This document shows positions 33,055 through 40,102 of a stretch of DNA of 64,000 nucleotides, one piece after another. A program made the position numbers and the translations under genes. Under the pieces are notes generated by a model. It searched no databases, had not been told where the DNA came from, and saw nothing but the letters and a program-made list of their open reading frames with translations. Origin of the DNA: Acinetobacter brisouisimilis. Lineage in GTDB: Bacteria; Pseudomonadota; Gammaproteobacteria; Pseudomonadales; Moraxellaceae. The first letter of the stretch is position 1. Every line of letters starts with the position of its first letter. Where the stretch lies: contig NZ_KB851219.1 in the NCBI RefSeq assembly GCF_000368265.1, forward strand, positions 1,185,870 to 1,249,869, written 5' to 3'.

Positions 33055-33696
33055 ATGGAAACTATCGGCTCTCGAATCAAAAAACTTAGAAAAGAGAAAA
33101 AATTAACTCAAGGAAAATTAGGAGATTTAGTTGGTGTTTCCGATGTTACAGTCGGATTTTGGGAAAAAGATGTAAATGAACCCAAATATGAAAACCTTGA
33201 AACTTTAGCAAGAATGCTTGATTCCTCTATTGAATATATAAAATATGGGCAACATGAAGTAAGTGAATCAGTTAAAGATTTTAGACCGATTTCAAGAATG
33301 TTACCTGTTTTAGATTATGTACAAGCAGGGAATTGGACTAATGTAAGATCGCTAGAAGCTCATGAAATTGATAAATGGCTCCCAGCTCCACCAAATGCAG
33401 GGAAAAATAGTTTTTATATGATTGTACAAGGTACAAGCAATGCACCTCATTTTAAAGATGGTGACTATATCTGTATTGACCCTGACATATCAATAGAACA
33501 TATACAAACTGGCGAAATGGTCGTTGTAAGATGTGATGATGAAGCAACTTTCAAAGCCCTTGTTAGAGAGCCTAATAGTATGTATTTACAAGCTTTAAAT
33601 CCAAATTTCCAACCAAATATTATTCCACTAAAAGAAAATTGCATATATAAAGGCAAATATATTGGAAAATTTGAGCCTTCCAAAAAGTTCCTATAA
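33055..33696 (+). CDS. CI-type repressor with S24 autocleavage domain
   Basis: This lysogeny repressor is expected to self-cleave with RecA during the SOS response. The HTH domain covers residues 1-60 (GSRIKKLRKEKKLTQGKLGDL ... DVTVGFWEKD, in fragments) and the S24 domain residues 80-213. The cleavage bond A91-G92 and the catalytic pair S128 (GTSNAP, instead of the usual GDSM) and K167 (ATFKALV) are all visible. ATG 33055 is preferred over GTG 33043. Two operators lie upstream and two downstream, so the repressor governs both divergent operons. Confidence 0.9.
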   Translation: METIGSRIKKLRKEKKLTQGKLGDLVGVSDVTVGFWEKDVNEPKYENLETLARMLDSSIEYIKYGQHEVSESVKDFRPISRMLPVLDYVQAGNWTNVRSLEAHEIDKWLPAPPNAGKNSFYMIVQGTSNAPHFKDGDYICIDPDISIEHIQTGEMVVVRCDDEATFKALVREPNSMYLQALNPNFQPNIIPLKENCIYKGKYIGKFEPSKKFL

Positions 33697-33717
33697 TTCA
33701 ATCTAATAAAAAATATT

Positions 33718-33731
33718 CTAAGATGACTTAG
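33718..33731. promoter_or_regulatory. Operator O3 upstream of rightward operon
   Basis: CTAAG-ATGA-CTTAG palindrome, 22 bp after the cI stop. It is the same core as O1 and O2. Confidence 0.78.
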
Positions 33732-33740
33732 AATATTTTA

Positions 33741-33769
33741 TTGACACAAAATCTAAGATGGCTTAGCTT
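33741..33769 (+). promoter_or_regulatory. Rightward promoter overlapped by operator O4
   Basis: TTGACA at 33741-33746 with a weak -10 (TAGCTT at 33764-33769, 17-bp spacer). Operator CTAAG-ATGG-CTTAG occupies 33753-33766, inside the promoter, so repressor binding should block it. A degenerate CTAA-CTTAG follows at about 33784. Confidence 0.68.
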
Positions 33770-33802
33770 ATTCAATATCTAATCTAACTTAGGTTTTATG
33801 TT

Positions 33803-34111
33803 ATGAAAAAAACTCTTTTATCAAATGACCAATTCGACACAATTATTCATTCTCGCCTATTTGCAGAAGACTTTGCTCAACCAGTTCGTGATGACGCTTT
33901 TTTCAAAAATAAAGCCGTTTCTCAAATCGAGTCCTCAATCAAAGCGATTGGCTCAGCTAGTTCAGCATATGAGTTCAATATAGCAGTTGCACAAGCCAAC
34001 GCATTTATTTCTGCTGCTCACGATTATGAGTTCATTGACTTAGCTGAAAAAGTCACTTGGACTCAAGCAGTTTGGAAAGCTGTACGTGCACAAAAAGTAC
34101 TGGAGGCTTGA
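33803..34111 (+). CDS. Unknown phage protein, first of CI-controlled rightward operon
   Basis: This 102-residue helical protein, MKKTLLSNDQFDTIIHSRLFAED..., has no signal or membrane segment. It starts 37 bp after operator O4 and is followed 3 bp later by the next gene. No family is recognised. Because it is apparently derepressed together with the lytic operon, a role in early lytic growth is more likely than a moron role. Confidence 0.65.
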   Translation: MKKTLLSNDQFDTIIHSRLFAEDFAQPVRDDAFFKNKAVSQIESSIKAIGSASSAYEFNIAVAQANAFISAAHDYEFIDLAEKVTWTQAVWKAVRAQKVLEA

Positions 34112-34114
34112 TCG

Positions 34115-34834
34115 ATGGATATTCAGCAATTAAAACCTGTCGCTGTTGAACGCGATGAATATGGTGTCTGGACTCACCCTGAAATTAAAATATATACCAT
34201 TTCAAAATCTGATCACTTTGATTATTTTTATGATTCAGCACTTATTGATATGAAACGTTATTTCAATATTGATATAGCTTATGTTTATTTTGAATATGAT
34301 GTAGATGAAGAACTTAAAAAGCTATGGTTAGAGAAGCTCAATTATAAAGCTATTAAACAATGGTCACCTTCAAAACCAGACCAAGACCCAAATTGGTTTT
34401 TAATTTCAATTTCTGAAAATGAATTCGGTCATGTGATGGCTATATGGGCAAAACCTAAAAAGCTTTATCGCTATGAAATTTGTCCTGAAGAAGAACGCCA
34501 GGCGTTTGAGCGAAATTTTGTTGAATGTGGCGGCTATCTAGATGATTTAGTTTGGGAAGAGTGCAATGACGGCAACGGTACATATGAGCCAAATTGGTCA
34601 GAACGCCATTTTGAATTGGGTGAAGATGAAGCTGTCATTGAACATGCTAGTCATGTTACTGCTCTCCTCATGTCATGGCTTGAATGCGCAAAATCAAAAA
34701 CTATTCCTAAAGGCTATGTTCTAGTGCCATCTGAACCTACAGATCGCCAAAAACAAGTTGCTGCTGAATTACTTCATTCAACAAATGATCACCTCGCTAT
34801 CTATAAAGCAATGGTTGCAACAGCTCAGTGGTGA
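34115..34834 (+). CDS. Unknown phage protein
   Basis: This 239-residue acidic protein, MDIQQLKPVAVERDEYGVWTHPEI..., has an N-terminal module ending near residue 75 and a C-terminal region with GYVLVPSEPTDRQ. That phrase and VERDEYGVWTHP are of the type seen in phage early accessory proteins of Acinetobacter and enterobacterial phages. No catalytic motif is evident. Its stop overlaps the start of a 29-codon gene (TGATG). Confidence 0.62.
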   Translation: MDIQQLKPVAVERDEYGVWTHPEIKIYTISKSDHFDYFYDSALIDMKRYFNIDIAYVYFEYDVDEELKKLWLEKLNYKAIKQWSPSKPDQDPNWFLISISENEFGHVMAIWAKPKKLYRYEICPEEERQAFERNFVECGGYLDDLVWEECNDGNGTYEPNWSERHFELGEDEAVIEHASHVTALLMSWLECAKSKTIPKGYVLVPSEPTDRQKQVAAELLHSTNDHLAIYKAMVATAQW

Positions 34835-34923
34835 TGATCATGCCAACTAAGATTTTAAGCTTTTCATTTATGGGTGTTCTTTTTTCAGCATATTTAATTA
34901 TCGATTGTCTGGAGAAGTTTTGA
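34834..34923 (+). CDS. 29-residue predicted membrane peptide
   Basis: The frame MIMPTKILSFSFMGVLFSAYLIIDCLEKF has one hydrophobic helix (residues 8-24). Its start overlaps the previous stop and its stop overlaps the next start, both as TGATG. Such chained overlaps suggest a translated cistron rather than chance. The function is unknown. Confidence 0.5.
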   Translation: MIMPTKILSFSFMGVLFSAYLIIDCLEKF

Positions 34924-35120
34924 TGCTAATTTTCAAAGACCTGAACCATATCGAACATGTGGTTCATCTCCGAAATATCAATAACGTGGTACTGCACACA
35001 CTGAACAATGAACACCGCATCACGTTCCATTTTGTTAGCCCGCATGTGCTGCCTGTACAAGTGGATCTGAACACCTTTAACCGAATCAAGTCTGCCCTGG
35101 AGAAGTACGATGCTCAATAA
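34923..35120 (+). CDS. Small phage protein of unknown function
   Basis: This 65-residue beta-rich protein, MLIFKDLNHIEHVVHLRNIN..., starts at ATG 34923 after GGAG and in a TGATG overlap with the peptide gene; a longer frame from TTG is not needed. It overlaps the next gene by 11 bp. No family is recognised. Confidence 0.62.
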   Translation: MLIFKDLNHIEHVVHLRNINNVVLHTLNNEHRITFHFVSPHVLPVQVDLNTFNRIKSALEKYDAQ

Positions 35121-35391
35121 TCAGCTTCAACTCAGTTCGTATCATATTTTGATGCTGCGCTATGGCTCTCCAGTGGTTCTGCTTGAAACCGTGGTGAATG
35201 ATTATTTCCCACACATGGATATCAAACATGCGAACCGTCGTGCCAACTCTCAGGATCTACCCTTTCCTGTGTTTAAAAGTGAGCCTGACAACAAGCAAGC
35301 GAAGTGGTTTGTAAATATTGCAGATTTGGCTGTGTACCTAGATAAGCAGTGCAGTATTGCAAAGCAGGACTTTGTGGCGATGAATGGGTGA
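35110..35391 (+). CDS. PrtN-like transcription factor
   Basis: This 93-residue protein contains YHILMLRYGSPVVLLETVVNDYFPHMDI and FVNIADLAVYLDKQ, matching the PrtN (pyocin activator) family pattern: L...YG...I.LE.V..DYFPH ... V.I.DLA.YID. The fold resembles AlpA/Xis-type DNA-binding proteins. It is the last gene of the CI-controlled operon, so it is either a PrtN-like activator released by SOS or an excisionase. Its 3' end is duplicated 1.5 kb downstream. Confidence 0.78.
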   Translation: MLNNQLQLSSYHILMLRYGSPVVLLETVVNDYFPHMDIKHANRRANSQDLPFPVFKSEPDNKQAKWFVNIADLAVYLDKQCSIAKQDFVAMNG

Positions 35392-35394
35392 AAA
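35355..35394 (+). repeat. Direct repeat, copy 1 (prtN-like 3' end)
   Basis: 40 bp identical at 39 positions to 36881-36920. Both copies encode the final residues IAKQDFVAMNG and stop of the PrtN-like protein. They flank an inserted segment of about 1.5 kb. Confidence 0.85.
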
Positions 35395-35429
35395 CACCCT
35401 TCACTCGTCTACTCCAATCAGATTTTTTC

Positions 35430-35465
35430 AATAAGAACTTAATGAATATCAAGTTCTTATTTTTA
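35430..35465 (+). terminator. Intrinsic terminator after the rightward operon
   Basis: AATAAGAACTT and AAGTTCTTATT form an 11-bp stem with a 10-nt loop, followed by Ts. The gap 35466-35654 holds no gene and probably the promoter of the next one. Confidence 0.8.
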
Positions 35466-35654
35466 TATACATTTTACTGATTGCTTTGTTTTTTATTGGA
35501 AATTTTACTATAAATTTCATTGGTAATGAAATTTGATTTGAATAAAAACATTGGAACGACAAGTTCTATCACCTATTGGTTTTTTCATCTAATAAAAATT
35601 CACTTTAACTGTTAATATTTACCACTCAATTTTGTAAACACACAGGGGAAAACT

Positions 35655-36356
35655 ATGTCTAACAATGTATGGACTACAACTATAATGTTTGATGAAAACT
35701 ATCGGGTATTTGATTTATCTTTTCCTGGTAAGTTTGACTATGTTGAACTATACAAAATAAAAGGCGATTCAGAAGAAGAAAAAAAATACAGAAAGCAACT
35801 GCGTAATACAAAAATAGAAATAGTAGATCAATATCATTTAAGTAAAAGAATAGAACCAAACAATGCACCAACTATTTTATATGCACATGGCTTTGGTAAA
35901 ACAGTCAAGTTGCCAAGTTTTTTTCGTACACAAGATGGCTTTGTAATTTTGACAGAGGCATGTGCTAACGTGCTTAAACAATTTCGTTTGGGGCAAAGTA
36001 CTCTTTATCCATTATCTTTTTTTGATATTAAATTAAATGAACCTGTAAATGATCAAACATATTACTTTCTTAATATTGCTGAGCTAAGAAGCTATTTATA
36101 TCCGGAATATTGTACTAAGGAATTAGATAAGCATTCTTATACGAAACATGAAGGTTATCAAATTTATAAATTATACCATGCCGATTATAAAGATCATGCT
36201 ATAGCAATTAAAAAAGAAGCTGTAAATTGTGATGTCGATTTATGGCAAGATCCAGAATTAAATCATTCAATTTTTATATCTGATGAACTTAAAAAAGCTT
36301 TAGATGATGCACAGCTTGTTGATGCTTGGCAATTGTTTTTATGTGACCTTAAATAA
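35655..36356 (+). CDS. Imm11/DUF1629-like immunity protein
   Basis: This 233-residue protein has the layout of DUF1629-type immunity proteins: a beta-rich N-terminus, then FVILTEACANVLKQFRLG, PLSFFDIKLNEPV...YYFLNIAELRSYL, AIAIKKEAVN and a C-terminal HSIFISDELKKALDDAQLVDAWQLF (the ISD.LK..L......A..F signature). It has its own non-coding leader and sits in an inserted block with IS fragments and other immunity-like genes. No cognate toxin gene is present, so it would be an orphan immunity gene protecting the lysogen. Family match is by pattern only. Confidence 0.65.
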   Translation: MSNNVWTTTIMFDENYRVFDLSFPGKFDYVELYKIKGDSEEEKKYRKQLRNTKIEIVDQYHLSKRIEPNNAPTILYAHGFGKTVKLPSFFRTQDGFVILTEACANVLKQFRLGQSTLYPLSFFDIKLNEPVNDQTYYFLNIAELRSYLYPEYCTKELDKHSYTKHEGYQIYKLYHADYKDHAIAIKKEAVNCDVDLWQDPELNHSIFISDELKKALDDAQLVDAWQLFLCDLK

Positions 36357-36376
36357 TAACAAAAAAATAAATAATA

Positions 36377-36880
36377 GATCTCTTTTATAAATCAAAAAAC
36401 ACACAACTTTTAGATCAAAAAACATTCTGCAAAACTTTAGATTTTAAAGCATCATTGCGCCATGAAATATCCCGAATTTAAAAAGCTTCCTGATTTCCAG
36501 TTTAAGCATTATACAGGCATATCCCGTTCAATATTTTCTCTCATGGTTGAACAAATGCAGATGCAAATCCCTGCTAAAGGCAGATCACCCAAACTATGCC
36601 TTGAAGATCAGATTTCACTTGGTCTCAGCTATTGGCGTGAATATCACACCTTATTTCACGTTGCTACAAGTTATGGCGTATCAGAGCCGACAGCATCTAG
36701 AATTGTTCGTCAAGTTGAGGATACTTTGATTCGATCAGGTTTATTTAATTTACCGAAAGAATTACCCCAAGGTGACGGTATAGACTGGAATGTGGTGATT
36801 GTAGATGCCACTGAAATTCCAATCCAAAGGCCTAAAAAAACAGAAGAAAAGTTATAGTGGTAAGAAAAAGGCACATACAT
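36377..36880 (+). pseudogene. 5' fragment of IS5-family element with transposase start
   Basis: The terminus GATCTCTTTTATAAATCA (36377-36394) matches 16 of 18 bases of the IS end at 38206-38223. The transposase begins at 36462 (MKYPEFKKLPDFQFKHYTGI) and has its HTH (YGVSEPTASRIV) and first catalytic Asp in VIVDATEIP. After an A7 run the frame is shifted; the family sequence QKKSYSGKKKAHT continues in another frame to about 36880, where the element is cut by the prtN-like repeat. The rest of the DDE domain is missing. Confidence 0.82.
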
Positions 36881-36920
36881 TATTGCAAAGCAAGACTTTG
36901 TGGCGATGAATGGGTGAAAA
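36881..36920 (+). repeat. Direct repeat, copy 2 (prtN-like 3' end)
   Basis: Matches 35355-35394 with one substitution. It begins precisely where the IS fragment ends, so the IS/phage junction and the repeat boundary coincide. A TTAGTGCA/TGCACTAA hairpin follows at about 36933-36965. Confidence 0.85.
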
Positions 36921-37030
36921 TTAAACTTTAATTAGTGCAGCACAAATGAGGTGATGCACTAAAGTTTCATTAGGCATATACGAAAAATTATTATAATGTG
37001 TTCAAAATCACATTAAATAGAATAATTTTT

Positions 37031-37222
37031 ATGAGTACTATTCAAATAAAATTTTATGATACTAATACTAAATCTTGGTGTGAGGTTACTCCCCCACCGC
37101 CACCAAAAAAATTAACTTCAGATTCATTAACTTCACTTAATGATGATCCATTACTCTTTCAGAAAAACCCGAATCATCTTCATCAAATGATGAAAAATAT
37201 TCTAAACATCGATCTATATTAA
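37031..37222 (+). CDS. Small hypothetical protein, doubtful
   Basis: The 63 residues start MSTIQIKFYDTNTKSWCEVT and include five consecutive prolines followed by a Ser/Leu/Asn-rich end. A TATAAT lies at about 36991-36996, but the ribosome site is weak. It may be a remnant of a toxin or fibre gene, or a chance frame in this scarred region. No family is recognised. Confidence 0.3.
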   Translation: MSTIQIKFYDTNTKSWCEVTPPPPPKKLTSDSLTSLNDDPLLFQKNPNHLHQMMKNILNIDLY

Positions 37223-37251
37223 TAAATAAATTAAAAATGGCACTACAAATG

Positions 37252-37263
37252 GGCTTTGTTGCA
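37252..37263 (+). repeat. IS-terminus-like sequence GGCTTTGTTGCA, copy 1
   Basis: GGCTTTGTTGCA followed by C/TAAAC recurs at 38853-38864 in the same orientation (16 of 17 bases alike). It resembles ends of Acinetobacter insertion sequences, but no transposase is attached, so it marks a rearrangement scar. Confidence 0.5.
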
Positions 37264-37373
37264 CAAACATAAAAATGCCAAAATTCTCTTAGGTTTACTA
37301 AATTTTAGTAACTTAGGGTACCCTACCAGTAACAGCCTTTTCAATATTGGGTCATTAATTAGGAGTTTTAGAA

Positions 37374-37712
37374 ATGATAAATAACAGAGAAATATCTGCA
37401 ATAATTACTCTCATTAAAGATTTAGATTATGAAATGCTTGATGATAAGGAATGGAGAGATCTACAAAGCATAGATCCCTCTAATGATGAACAACTTTTAA
37501 AAATTTTTAATCAAATTTGTGTTTCTACTTATGATGATCTAGATATGCATTCAAAAGATTTAATTAAATCAAGCTTATCAAAAGTATTGTCGTCAAGTGA
37601 TTTTGATTATCAAATAATATTAGGTCAACTTAATATGCCATTTGAACCAATAGAAAATCCTAAGTATTTTTTTGCATTACTGTGGTTGGCATTATTTAAA
37701 AAAGAATTCTGA
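37374..37712 (+). CDS. Small acidic protein, candidate immunity protein
   Basis: This 112-residue, strongly acidic, helical protein, MINNREISAIITLIKDLDYEM..., has no signal peptide. An AGGAG site lies 9 nt before the ATG. The size, charge (helix-rich, D/E-dense first half) and neighbourhood of immunity-like genes fit an orphan contact-dependent or colicin-type immunity protein. I do not recognise a family, so this is an inference. Confidence 0.5.
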   Translation: MINNREISAIITLIKDLDYEMLDDKEWRDLQSIDPSNDEQLLKIFNQICVSTYDDLDMHSKDLIKSSLSKVLSSSDFDYQIILGQLNMPFEPIENPKYFFALLWLALFKKEF

Positions 37713-37948
37713 ATTTGGAGCTATTAGTGGAGTTGCAGCTCCAGCTTGCGGTATATTGCCTCGTTGAGCCCTTATAGGGCGCAATGCCAAACTGGTTGGT
37801 TAATGATTTTAAGTGAGATTTGTTCAACTTGCTCATAAACCAGTTTATCTCACTCTACTGTTATTAGGTGGAGTGAGATAAGCTTAATGCTTGAATTGAT
37901 CGTTCATCACGTTATAATTCTGCTGTCTTTAAATATGCCAGTTTTTAT
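37713..37948. other. Intergenic scar region with hairpins and promoter
   Basis: No gene is seen. Nested inverted repeats (AAACTGGTT/AACCAGTTT and TATCTCACTC/GAGTGAGATA) occupy about 37785-37880. TTGAAT (37891-37896), 16 bp, TATAAT (37913-37918) forms a good promoter for the lipoprotein remnant. Confidence 0.5.
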
Positions 37949-38206
37949 ATGAAAAATAAGAAATTAATTTTATCACTATTAAGTGGGATACTTTGTTCCG
38001 CATGTACTTCATGGCAGTGGTAAGCAGATCCGATTCACCGTGACTATCGACCTTTGGTCAAGTCGATCTGTATCGAAAACAATCCAAAGGTCAAAATTGA
38101 TCATTTTCAGGAAATGTTGATTAATCGACTGGAAAGCTATCGTATACAAACGCAAGTATTTGACTCTCCATATAAACCTGAAACTTGCGATTTTGTTCTT
38201 AAATAG
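37949..38206 (+). pseudogene. Lipoprotein gene remnant (Sbal_3080-like) cut by IS end
   Basis: The frame starts MKNKKLILSLLSGILCSACTSWQW, a lipoprotein signal with lipobox CSAC, then hits TAA at 38021-38023. Beyond it the frame continues as ADPIHRDYRPLVKSICIENN and on to a TAG at 38204-38206 created by the junction with the IS end. The VCIENNPKV-like segment recalls the Sbal_3080 lipoprotein family. Two lesions make it inactive. Confidence 0.65.
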
Positions 38207-38400
38207 ACCTCTTTCATAAATCATTTTTTACTCAGCTCTAAATTATAGATTCCTGCAATCAAATTAAATCTTAAACCCAGTCTTTTTCCTCGATTGCGAT
38301 AACATCTAGCAAGAACCTTAAAGGTTTTGAGCCTGCCAAATACATGCTCAACCCCAATTCTTCTTTTACTGATTTCTCGATTATAAGTTTTCAGTTGGAT
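38206..38400 (-). pseudogene. 3' fragment of IS5-family transposase
   Basis: The minus strand encodes IQLKTYNREISKRRIGVEHV then FGRLKTFKVLARCYRNRGKR and ends LSKK with a stop at 38221. This is the conserved C-terminal DDE region of IS5-type transposases, with the catalytic Glu expected in RRIGVEHVFG. The IS end GACCTCTTTCATAAATCA is at 38206-38223. The upstream two thirds are missing; the cut lies in the end of the immunity-like gene at 38381. Confidence 0.82.
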
Positions 38401-38785
38401 TTATTTCTGCCAATCTTTTTGATAACTCAGCATCGTTTCCATTAAGTAAAGGTGTACCTTCATAATAAAACTTAGAAGAATATTTACCATGATGATCTAA
38501 AAATAAAGATAAAGCACACCAATTATCACCAGATTTTTCACATTCTTCAAAAAGAATATTGATTGTTTTATAAGGTTCCATAGAAGAACGTAAAGGATAA
38601 TCATCTGTATATAATTTTAGATTATCACCAACCCAACATAAGGCTGTATCCTTATTTCTCAATCCAATATTATTGTCTCTAAGTCTTTCAGTATAATAGA
38701 TAATATTTCGCCAATCATTTACAGCCAAAGATGCAATTTTTTGAAGTATAGAATTAATTAATTCTGATTTTCTTAAAAAATTCAT
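38381..38785 (-). CDS. YezG/DUF600-like immunity protein, 3' end overwritten by IS
   Basis: From ATG 38785 (GGGAGG site, excellent spacing) the protein is 134 residues. It shows the YezG/DUF600 antitoxin pattern: WRNIIYYTE near residue 23, then WCALSLFLDHHGKYSSKFYYE with the W...L...GK....F.YE signature. YezG-type proteins neutralise YeeF-like or CdiA-CT nucleases. The last residues come from IS sequence, so the natural C-terminus is lost and activity is uncertain. A toxin-like tail lies immediately upstream. Confidence 0.65.
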   Translation of the reverse strand: MNFLRKSELINSILQKIASLAVNDWRNIIYYTERLRDNNIGLRNKDTALCWVGDNLKLYTDDYPLRSSMEPYKTINILFEECEKSGDNWCALSLFLDHHGKYSSKFYYEGTPLLNGNDAELSKRLAEINPTENL

Positions 38786-38810
38786 TTTATCCTCCCGCTC
38801 TATTTTCAAA

Positions 38811-38854
38811 TTAAACTCTAATCCACGTACCATCTGCTTTCTGATATTTAGTGG
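38811..38854 (-). pseudogene. Remnant of a toxin C-terminus upstream of the immunity gene
   Basis: The minus strand carries ATKYQKADGTWIRV and a stop, 25 nt before the immunity-like ATG. The K..K.DG.W..V ending is typical of polymorphic toxin C-termini. Everything upstream was replaced at the GGCTTTGTTGCA scar. Only 14 codons remain, so this call rests on position and pattern. Confidence 0.45.
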
Positions 38855-39996
38855 CTTTGTTGCATAAACCTATTCATGATTGCTTTATCAAACTCAAGTA
38901 CATTTTTCCGAATCAAGTCCAGATTCACATACCTCTCCAAACTCGACCAACTATCATGCAGCGTATATTGCTGAATCTGAGGAATGGTTAGCCCCTGCTC
39001 TGCCAAACGTGTCGCAGCTTCATGGCGTAGGTCATGCCACCACAAATCCTCTATGCCATATATCTTACAGGCTTTGGTAAATACACGAGTTACTGCTCCA
39101 GCATCTAGTGGGATCAACAAACTATCATCATCGGTTAAGCGCATCATCTTCTTACGCACAGTCGGATCTAGTAACTGATCGATAATCTGTTTTGCCTGAG
39201 CAGATACTTTAAAGCGTTTATTGTTCCCCTGAGCACCATTTGGATTCTTGATGTTACGTACAAGCCAAACACCATGTTCAGGGTCATAATCGTCTAAACG
39301 CAAGCCAAACAGCTCTCCGCGCCTTCTAGACGTATAGATCGCCAGCCACATAATCAAATGCAGCGGCATGGTGGTATTGGTATTCATCCAACGATCATAA
39401 AAGTAACTGGTGAGCGTTTGCAGTTCCTGGCTTGTTGGCAGACGACTACGGGTTTCAGACCCTGCTATCTGCCGTGCATTACGCAAGCCACGTGCAGCCT
39501 GTTCGAGTTCTTTCACTACCGATGGCTGATTCCAAAGCAACTCAGCATGGTTCAGCACAGAACGCAGATATTGGATCTCCTGATCCGCAGTTGACTTGGC
39601 GATTGGGTCTAGCCCCATCTCAGGAATACCAGCACGACGTTGCAAGATATACTGAGCAAAGTCCTCTCTGGAGAGTTGGTCGATACGTCGCTGACAAAAT
39701 GGAAATTGCTTAAAGAATTTCAGCTTGTAGCGTTTAGATGTACCGACTGCTTCATTGATTTCGTCCAGGTACTGATCAATCGCATCTGCCAAAATCATGG
39801 CAGTTGAGTTCTTTCCGAGTAGAATATCTGGGTTTTCCTCAATTTCTGCTTCACGCTTTTTTATCCAGGCTTCCGCTAAAGCCTTTTTACTAAATGTGCG
39901 AGATTCATTAAAATTGATGTCTTGCTTACGGACTTGTATCAAAGCTCTATAGCGAGTTTCGCCTTTACTTGTTGTTCGTTTTGTAATTGTACCCAT
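38848..39996 (-). CDS. int: Tyrosine integrase
   Basis: This 382-residue phage integrase catalyses attP/attB recombination. The N-terminal arm-binding domain begins GTITKRTTSKGETRYRALIQ; the core-binding and catalytic domains follow, with the first Arg in YTSRRRGELFGL, HDLRHEAATRL (H-x-x-R), an H in LHDSW and the nucleophile Tyr356 in SLERYVNL. ATG 39996 is chosen; an ATG at 40008 is also possible. The last residues MQQSH derive from the GGCTTTGTTGCA scar, after all catalytic residues. The gene is next to attR, as expected. Confidence 0.92.
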   Translation of the reverse strand: MGTITKRTTSKGETRYRALIQVRKQDINFNESRTFSKKALAEAWIKKREAEIEENPDILLGKNSTAMILADAIDQYLDEINEAVGTSKRYKLKFFKQFPFCQRRIDQLSREDFAQYILQRRAGIPEMGLDPIAKSTADQEIQYLRSVLNHAELLWNQPSVVKELEQAARGLRNARQIAGSETRSRLPTSQELQTLTSYFYDRWMNTNTTMPLHLIMWLAIYTSRRRGELFGLRLDDYDPEHGVWLVRNIKNPNGAQGNNKRFKVSAQAKQIIDQLLDPTVRKKMMRLTDDDSLLIPLDAGAVTRVFTKACKIYGIEDLWWHDLRHEAATRLAEQGLTIPQIQQYTLHDSWSSLERYVNLDLIRKNVLEFDKAIMNRFMQQSH

Positions 39997-40017
39997 GTTT
40001 GCAACCATGAAATTAGG

Positions 40018-40034
40018 GTTGCAATATGATTGCA
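40018..40034 (+). promoter_or_regulatory. Integrase arm-type site candidate
   Basis: GTTGCAATATGATTGCA matches 2464-2480 at the left end (15 of 17) in the same orientation. Each copy holds two TTGCA units 11 bp apart. Further GCAA/GCAT units follow up to 40065. Confidence 0.5.
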
Positions 40035-40102
40035 CTAAAAGCAAATTTACGCAATTATTCGCATCTTATCACAGATCAAATTCACCATTGGAAAGAACTT
40101 AA

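Noticed and set aside
36462-36857. The transposase fragment as an active IS
   Set aside because: The frame is broken at the A7 run and the element is cut at 36880; most of the DDE domain is missing.
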